From positions 1 to 56,905 of the forward strand of contig JAHPZE010000028.1 in the NCBI GenBank assembly GCA_019058365.1: a stretch of DNA of 56,905 nucleotides. The letters are read 5' to 3'. The position numbers were made by a program, and so were the translations under genes. Below, piece by piece: positions 51,151 through 56,905 of the stretch. A model generated the notes under the pieces. That model ran no database searches and was not told the origin of the DNA. It saw nothing but the letters and a program-made list of their open reading frames with translations. Within the stretch, counting starts at the first letter, position 1. The number at the start of each line of letters is the position of its first letter. Origin of the DNA: Promethearchaeota archaeon. GTDB taxonomy: Archaea > Asgardarchaeota > Lokiarchaeia > Sigyniarchaeales > SOKP01.

Positions 51151-53235
51151 CTAAAGCTTCTCCTTTTCATTTTTGATATTAGCAAATACTCCCATCGGAA
51201 CTTCTATAAATAAGGGTCGTTTTGTACAAGGTATAATCTCATCAAATGATATACCCTCCTCTCGGAATATTCTTTCAATTAGAGGAGTACAGGTTTTACC
51301 TCCACAAGCTCCCATTCCTACTTTAGTTAATGCTTTTAATTCATTGAAATCTCTCACACCAGAATGTATCCATTTTCTAATTTCACCTACTGACACACGT
51401 TCACATCTACAGACTATAGCCTCATCATCTATTAATGCTTTTTGATATAAATCAATTGGTTCATTGAATTTTGATTTATAAAGTTTAATTCCTACAGCTT
51501 TTTGTGCAATATTTGAAGGTAATTTAACGCTTATGAGTTGAGTTTTAGGAAATTCTTTTAATATTCTAGATCTATTAATTTCAAAAATTCCCAATTCTTT
51601 CTCATTACTTACCACGATAATTTTTTGTCCTTTTACTAACTTCTCATTACTAAGTTCAAATGGGAAGGTAACTAATGGATTATTCTTATCTTTTCGATAA
51701 TCTATTAATACAACTGCTAATCCAGGACAGACAGCAACACATTTTCCACATCCGATACATTCTTTTTCACCCTTAAAATATGGCAATTGGGTAATCAAAT
51801 TATCAAAAGTTACAATCTGCTCTTGATCACATACAGTAGTACACGGATTACAAGGAATTTCTTGGTTACAATAAAAAACAGGATAAACTCCTTCTTCTTT
51901 AAATTTAATTTCTGTTTCAATAGGTTGTGATGGTTTTGCTTTCAAAATTTCAGCAAATTCTTCTAACTCGCTTATATTTTCTGAGATATCAACTCCAATT
52001 TCCTTAAGAATCTTTAAAGCTTCAATTCTTCCAGTAAATATAGCAGCTGAAGCTTCTGCGATTTCTTGAGCATCACCTGCAATCCAAACTCTAAATCCAA
52101 ATTCTTTTGCTTTTTGATAAAATTCATCAACAGGATTTAGACCTACCGCAATTAAAATGGTATCACAGTTATAAGTTCTTTCAGTTCCAGAAATAATATT
52201 AAAATATTTATCAGTTTGACCAATAGTTATAGATTCAACATCTTTTTCACCATTGGCTGAAATGGTAGTATGGCTTGTATAAATAGGAACACCCAATCTT
52301 CTAAGTTTATCTTCATGGACTTTGTATCCACCACACTGAGATAAAGCTTCAATTAAACCAATAACTTCTATACCTGCTTGGATAGCATGATATCCCGCAA
52401 TAAGTCCTACATTACCTCCCCCAACTATGAATATTTTATCTGCAGCTTTTATTAAATCACGATTCACTAGAGTTTGAAAAGCTCCTGCTCCATAAACCCC
52501 TGGTAATGTATTTCCCGGAAAAACAAGCATTTTTTCTCTAGCTCCAGTAGCTATTAATAAATTTTTCGGTTTTATGAGTATATATTCTTCATTATTTTTC
52601 AAAACACCAACTAATCCGTCGCTAAATACTGCTAAACAGACAGTATTTAGCCAAATTTGAACATTCGATATGACTTCGACAGAATTTCCTATAATTTTAG
52701 CAATATCTATACCACGTTTACCAGCATATACATCCTCTTGAGAACCAAAAAATTTATGCGTTTGAAGGATTAATTTACCTCCAAGTTCAGCTTTATCATC
52801 AATTAAAATAACTTTTATATTATTTTCTCCTAAGATTTTTGTGGCGGATAGTCCGGCTGGACCCGCACCAATCACAAGTACTTCACAATCAACAATATCA
52901 GAATCTCCTACAGTTACCGGGGCATCATCAGGAGGTAATTCTGGTAATCCATTACAACTTTCTATTATCATACCCTCTTTAAGAGGGGTCATACATGCTT
53001 TTATCGGAATACCATTTACGATAACATTACATTGAGCACATTGCCCATTTGCGCAAAATATACCTTGTGGGCTATTATCTTTGACATGATGGCTAAAAAT
53101 CTTTATCTTATTTAGAAAAAGTGCAGAAGATATAACCATATTTTCAAATCCAATTAACTTTTTGCCATCAAAACTAAAAGTAATCTTTTTTCTTTCCGGA
53201 ATCTCTAAAATAGGATGTTTTATTATATTTTCCAT
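51151..53235 (-). CDS. Multi-cluster FAD/NAD oxidoreductase (HcnA/B, SoxA, PDH alpha-like)
   Basis: The 694-residue protein joins several redox modules in one chain. A plant-type [2Fe-2S] domain has C61, C66, C69 and C81. An FAD/NAD disulfide-oxidoreductase-like domain has VLVIGAGPAGLSA, IFIVGGGNVGLIAG and VWIAGDAQE. Two Cys-rich clusters (CNPCTTVC and CIGCGKCVAVCPG) bind [4Fe-4S]. A BFD-like [2Fe-2S] domain (CRCERVSVGEI and GACGGKTC) ends it. Such subunits pass electrons from a DAO-type partner, here encoded by the next gene, to ferredoxin or NAD. This makes an amino acid dehydrogenase complex likely. Confidence 0.8.
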   Translation of the reverse strand: MENIIKHPILEIPERKKITFSFDGKKLIGFENMVISSALFLNKIKIFSHHVKDNSPQGIFCANGQCAQCNVIVNGIPIKACMTPLKEGMIIESCNGLPELPPDDAPVTVGDSDIVDCEVLVIGAGPAGLSATKILGENNIKVILIDDKAELGGKLILQTHKFFGSQEDVYAGKRGIDIAKIIGNSVEVISNVQIWLNTVCLAVFSDGLVGVLKNNEEYILIKPKNLLIATGAREKMLVFPGNTLPGVYGAGAFQTLVNRDLIKAADKIFIVGGGNVGLIAGYHAIQAGIEVIGLIEALSQCGGYKVHEDKLRRLGVPIYTSHTTISANGEKDVESITIGQTDKYFNIISGTERTYNCDTILIAVGLNPVDEFYQKAKEFGFRVWIAGDAQEIAEASAAIFTGRIEALKILKEIGVDISENISELEEFAEILKAKPSQPIETEIKFKEEGVYPVFYCNQEIPCNPCTTVCDQEQIVTFDNLITQLPYFKGEKECIGCGKCVAVCPGLAVVLIDYRKDKNNPLVTFPFELSNEKLVKGQKIIVVSNEKELGIFEINRSRILKEFPKTQLISVKLPSNIAQKAVGIKLYKSKFNEPIDLYQKALIDDEAIVCRCERVSVGEIRKWIHSGVRDFNELKALTKVGMGACGGKTCTPLIERIFREEGISFDEIIPCTKRPLFIEVPMGVFANIKNEKEKL

Positions 53236-53272
53236 TTGTATCCTAATCTAAAATAATTAAGAATAAGATAAT

Positions 53273-55453
53273 TCATTGATGAGGTTTTATGAATTTTATG
53301 ACATCCTCATAGTTAATGCCTAACTCTTTAACTTTATCGATTGTCGGGCAACCCTTTTGATTCCATCCACGCTCTTTATAAACCGTATCTTGGAGTTTTG
53401 AATACTGTTTTTCCCGATGTTTTCGAAGAATACTTATCTTTTCTTTTGTAGTTTTATTAGAGATGTCAAAACCTAATTCTATAAGCTGTTTATCGTATCT
53501 CTCTTGACGACTTTCATATTCTAATGGTGTCACTGGCCCCATAGCTCTATATGGCAAGTTTGAGTCTCCTTCACGCAAACCCTGTCCTAACCTTATATTG
53601 AAAATTCTTTGGAAATTATATACTCTTTCAGACATTTCTATGAGATCATCTGGAGTTGAATTTCTTCCAGTAACAGCTGAAAAGTATTTAGCATACCATT
53701 CAACATGATAAGGTATCCTTGCTTGTAGAAGTTCTCCTGTCTTAAGATCTTTCACGGGGAGCTCCTTATTTTGAGGACCAATCGCATCGTTCCAGGGTAA
53801 CTTGCATAATCCACAAAGACTAAAGAACGTTCGCCAATAAGGGAACCAGCGGAGAGCTTTAGCCTTATCTTCAAAAGTTGGAATCGTATTTCTTACCATA
53901 TCTTCAAAAATTAACCAAGCTTCGTCATGTTGTGGTCCTTTGAGTGCTAAACCATATCCTCCTTGTTGAGCGAGAGATTCCTTTGTTATATATTCTGAAA
54001 ATTCTAATCCTTTATGTTCCATTCCAATATCGTGTAGAAATTGAGGATCACCACCATAGTTTTCGGCAAAATATTTTTTCATTTCTCTTATTCCCTTACC
54101 AACAATAACTCCAAATACTTCTCCTAGAGCCATTTGGTGTAATAATTCCACTGCAGCCTTAGCATTTCCAAAATTAAGCTCAAGTCCTCCCATTATTTCT
54201 TTATTTAATATCCCTTTCTCATAACATTCCATTACAAAACCAATTCCTGTTCCTACTGAAATTGTGTCTAATCCATATGTATCACAGTAGAAATTTACTT
54301 CAAGTACCCAATTTACATCCCAAACACCCCAATTGGAACCACATCCTGCGATAGTTTCATATTCAGGGCCATCAACTATTACCTCTTGACCTTTAAATGG
54401 ACCAGTCATGACTTTATGTCCTAGAGTATAATGTGAACAACTCATTGTGCAGCCAATCCAACAGCCATCTGTTCCTTCCTTAACATGATAAACTTTACGC
54501 ATCTCCTCACGATTATAAGGTATGCTTTTATCTTTGATCTCTTTATGAGAACCATACCTGAAATTTTCCGTTGGAAGAAGATCAACGACATTCATAATAT
54601 CTGGTAAATAGCCTGTCCCAACCCGCCGCATTTCATTCTGTGAAGGATCAATATCTACAATTTCTTTACTATGAATTCTTCCTAATTCTCGAGCAACCTC
54701 TAAATTTGCGGGATTATTTGATTTTATTGTTACTCTAGGAGAACGGCAAACTAAGGCTCTTATATGTTTATCAGAAAATACAGTTCCTATTCCTCCTCTC
54801 CCAGCTTGCTTAACAGATGCATACTTACGCGTTGTTGTATACCAAGAAAAATTAAGCATCCCCCATTTTGTATGTTTTGCAGCGGGACCACTGCTAACAA
54901 CTGAAATTTGTCTTTTTTCAGCATCATCTCGAGCAAATTTTTTTGTTAATTGTTGAGTGAGTTCATGCGAATATTCTGAAAGTCCATCTGAATCGCTAAC
55001 TGGGGAAATTTGGATTAAACCTTCTATCCCATCAATAAAGATTATCACTTCACTTTCAGCTTTTCCTTGAATCTCAATAGCATCAAATCCAGAAAATTTA
55101 AGATAAGGTCCAAAATAACCACCTACATTGCTATCCACGATTATACCTGTCAATGGAGAAATAGAAGTTACTATTGATTTACCCGAACCGGGATAAAATA
55201 TACTCCCTCCTAAAGGACCAGAAGATATACATATTTCATTTTCAGGATCATTCCATCTAATTATTCGATCTTTTGGGATAGAATTCCACATAAGCCATAA
55301 ATCAAAACCTTTACCACCAATGAATTTATTTTTCATTTCATCAGAAACTGGTTTTATAATAATCTCGTTTTTAGTAAGATCAATATATAAGGTTCTATTA
55401 GCATAACCCTTTTGAACTTCGTGAATTTCATATTTTTCTTGTGCTAAAATCAT
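53273..55453 (-). CDS. Atypical aldehyde:ferredoxin oxidoreductase family protein
   Basis: The 726-residue protein is about 100 residues longer than the AOR at 9.9 kb. It has the family start NRTLYIDLTKNEI, FIGGKGFDLWLMWN, GPLGGSIFYPGSGKSIVTS and VDGPEYETIAGCGSNWG. The cluster motif has C331, C335 and C339, that is C-x3-C-x3-C instead of C-x2-C-x3-C. A later LCGLC pair (C547, C550) supplies the fourth ligand. It belongs to a divergent tungsten-enzyme branch. Substrate unknown. It lies upstream of the FAD oxidoreductase genes on the same strand. Confidence 0.85.
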   Translation of the reverse strand: MILAQEKYEIHEVQKGYANRTLYIDLTKNEIIIKPVSDEMKNKFIGGKGFDLWLMWNSIPKDRIIRWNDPENEICISSGPLGGSIFYPGSGKSIVTSISPLTGIIVDSNVGGYFGPYLKFSGFDAIEIQGKAESEVIIFIDGIEGLIQISPVSDSDGLSEYSHELTQQLTKKFARDDAEKRQISVVSSGPAAKHTKWGMLNFSWYTTTRKYASVKQAGRGGIGTVFSDKHIRALVCRSPRVTIKSNNPANLEVARELGRIHSKEIVDIDPSQNEMRRVGTGYLPDIMNVVDLLPTENFRYGSHKEIKDKSIPYNREEMRKVYHVKEGTDGCWIGCTMSCSHYTLGHKVMTGPFKGQEVIVDGPEYETIAGCGSNWGVWDVNWVLEVNFYCDTYGLDTISVGTGIGFVMECYEKGILNKEIMGGLELNFGNAKAAVELLHQMALGEVFGVIVGKGIREMKKYFAENYGGDPQFLHDIGMEHKGLEFSEYITKESLAQQGGYGLALKGPQHDEAWLIFEDMVRNTIPTFEDKAKALRWFPYWRTFFSLCGLCKLPWNDAIGPQNKELPVKDLKTGELLQARIPYHVEWYAKYFSAVTGRNSTPDDLIEMSERVYNFQRIFNIRLGQGLREGDSNLPYRAMGPVTPLEYESRQERYDKQLIELGFDISNKTTKEKISILRKHREKQYSKLQDTVYKERGWNQKGCPTIDKVKELGINYEDVIKFIKPHQ

Positions 55454-55607
55454 AGGTTTTCATTCATTTAAGTTCTAATTATTAAATTTAAAACATGATT
55501 TTAAACTATGGATGATTTAATGAGACTTTAGAATTAAATATTATTTAAACGAATTTAAAAAGAAATTTAAATAAAAAAGAGTTAAAAAGCTCTTAAGTTG
55601 TTTTACT

Positions 55608-56186
55608 CTAAATAGGATTGTTATAAATCTTACTAACTAGCTCTTTTGCCCATTTACGAATCTCATCCCAATTTCTTGAATCGTAAACTCCTGGCTCTGT
55701 TTCTTTAAATCCTGCCGGAGCGAAATTTTCTTTTTCAGAATCTAAGATTTTTCTATAAATTTTACCCATCTGATTAAAATCCCAGATACCACCAAACATG
55801 GTCATCGAGATTGGATTCAAATCATATTTAGAAGCTTGATCTTCAAGATATTTTTTAGTAATTCTACTAATCTCATCATGTTCTCCTTTATATTCCATGA
55901 GTGCTCGGCCACCTGAAGATACAAAGATTGCCACTTTCTTATTCTTAAGCTCAGGGCTAAACTTGTTCAAAAATGCTTTAGCTTTACTCGTCCACATATT
56001 CATTTTTATTCCACTTCCAATAATAATAAGTTCATATTCTGTGATATCTTTGACCTTCTCTTTCTTGAGATTTACAACTTTTACCTCAAATCCTTCATCT
56101 CGAAGAACTTTAGCAAGTTCTTCTGCGGTACTTGTTGTTGCTCCATAACGAGTACCATATGCAATTAAAACTTTCTTTTTCTCCAT
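55608..56186 (-). CDS. Flavodoxin domain protein (HemG-like)
   Basis: The 192-residue protein begins KVLIAYGTRYGATTSTAEELAK, the FMN phosphate loop (T-x-x-G-x-T pattern). It has LIIIGSGIKMNMWTSKAKAF and VAIFVSSGGRAL as later flavin contacts. It resembles flavodoxins and menaquinone-dependent protoporphyrinogen oxidase-like proteins. No haem genes are nearby, so a role as electron carrier for the adjacent oxidoreductases is more likely. It forms its own unit with a 154-bp gap to the AOR gene. Confidence 0.8.
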   Translation of the reverse strand: MEKKKVLIAYGTRYGATTSTAEELAKVLRDEGFEVKVVNLKKEKVKDITEYELIIIGSGIKMNMWTSKAKAFLNKFSPELKNKKVAIFVSSGGRALMEYKGEHDEISRITKKYLEDQASKYDLNPISMTMFGGIWDFNQMGKIYRKILDSEKENFAPAGFKETEPGVYDSRNWDEIRKWAKELVSKIYNNPI

Positions 56187-56292
56187 TTTTATTCTTTCTT
56201 ATAATAATATTATATATTAAGAAAATCAAAGTTACTACTTATAAAAATTGGACTAAATAATTTTTATTAACAAATTTAATTATTCAAATATT

Positions 56293-56799
56293 ATGCCTGC
56301 TTTAGCTCATATTGGAATAGGTTTGGCAATAAAGCGATTTGCTCCTCAAATACCGCTCTGAGCTCTATTAATAAGTGCCATGTTCATTGATCTCTTGTCT
56401 TTTATTTTTCTATCTGCATTATGGATTTCACATGGGCTCTTTATGTCAGTAATTTGGACTATTATTGCTATGATAATAACAACTTTCATTACAATGCGCC
56501 TAAATTCTAAGAAAGAACAGGAAAAAACAATCAAATCATTAAGTTGGAGTATGATAGACATAAATACTACATTGATTATTGGACTTCTTGTTTTTAGCCA
56601 CTGGGTTTTAGACTTCATTGGATGGCCAATGAGTGCTATAAATCCCTATGCAACTGGAGTACCACTTCTTTTTGATGATGCCGTAAACATAGGACTTGGA
56701 GTATATCGTACTTGGATTGGAGCTTTATCAATGGATTTGGGAGTTTTCTTCGTAGGACTCGGGCTTTATATCTATTATATGAAAAGGATAAAAAAATAA
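56293..56799 (+). pseudogene. Membrane protein gene interrupted by an in-frame TGA
   Basis: From the ATG at 56293 the frame reads MPALAHIGIGLAIKRFAPQI, then PL, then TGA at 56359-56361. It continues in the same frame to 56799 with ALLISAMFIDLLSF and four membrane helices. The full frame would have 168 codons. The stop falls where a Trp (TGG) is expected in a PLW-type motif, so one G-to-A change explains it. Either the gene is recently inactivated, re-starts at the ATG at 56380 (139 residues), or the base is a sequencing error. The function is unknown. Confidence 0.6.
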
Positions 56800-56905
56800 A
56801 CTAAATTCAAAAAATTGAGTCCTATAAAATATCAATACCTTCTTTTTTTCCATTCAGTATCTAATGAAGTATTTATTTATCTTTAATTTTTTATTTTTTT
56901 TATTC

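Noticed and set aside
56359..56361. TGA as selenocysteine codon
   Set aside because: The context is a membrane protein with a likely Trp at this place, and I see no SECIS-like hairpin in the downstream sequence.

Overview
The window (about 30 % G+C) comes from an archaeon and best fits an Asgard archaeon of the Lokiarchaeia type. This is inferred from gene content, not proven. Supporting signs are AT-rich genes with small gaps, TATA/BRE-like promoters of the AAACTTTTAAATA kind, frequent TTG/GTG starts, GGTGA-type ribosome sites, poly-T gene ends, UPF0175/DUF3368 and VapBC toxin-antitoxin pairs, tungsten-type aldehyde:ferredoxin oxidoreductases, corrinoid methyl transfer proteins and very large surface and signalling proteins.

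Layout. 0-4.4 kb: a toxin-antitoxin pair, a GyrI-like/GNAT divergent pair, a membrane protein and a methyltransferase. 4.4-14.7 kb: a second methyltransferase, a left-handed beta-helix protein, a HypB-like GTPase, two 3-hydroxyacyl-CoA dehydrogenases, a HisC-like aminotransferase, an iron alcohol dehydrogenase followed by an aldehyde:ferredoxin oxidoreductase, an ATP-NAD-kinase-like protein and a third methyltransferase. 14.7-18.7 kb: a corrinoid protein/UROD-type methyltransferase pair and two short-chain dehydrogenases, one strikingly like 3-ketodihydrosphingosine reductase. 18.9-34.2 kb: large surface and signalling genes: a coiled-coil protein, a 2604-residue repeat-built surface protein, a membrane-anchored coiled-coil TIR protein, a Cys-rich miniprotein, and a RelA/SpoT-TPR-SLOG fusion.

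34.3-43.3 kb is a nearly complete lysine fermentation cluster: class III aminotransferase (3-aminobutyryl-CoA aminotransferase candidate), Kce, a methyltransferase, Kdd, KamA, KamB, KamD and KamE. With these genes lysine would pass through beta-lysine, 3,5-diaminohexanoate and 3-keto-5-aminohexanoate to acetoacetate and 3-aminobutyryl-CoA. Directly beside it lies a drug/metabolite-type transporter fused to an Lrp-type amino-acid-sensing (RAM) domain, followed by a free-standing RAM protein.

45-56 kb holds a second amino acid module: ornithine aminotransferase, carbamate kinase, ornithine carbamoyltransferase, a two-subunit proline/sarcosine-dehydrogenase-like flavoenzyme, a second, atypical aldehyde:ferredoxin oxidoreductase and a flavodoxin. 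A decayed copy of the aminotransferase promoter and first codons lies about 0.9 kb upstream of the intact gene. The window ends with a membrane protein gene interrupted by a single in-frame TGA. Overall the region looks like the amino-acid-fermenting core of a peptide-degrading anaerobe placed next to surface and nucleotide-signalling genes. I saw no rRNA, convincing tRNA, CRISPR array or insertion sequence.
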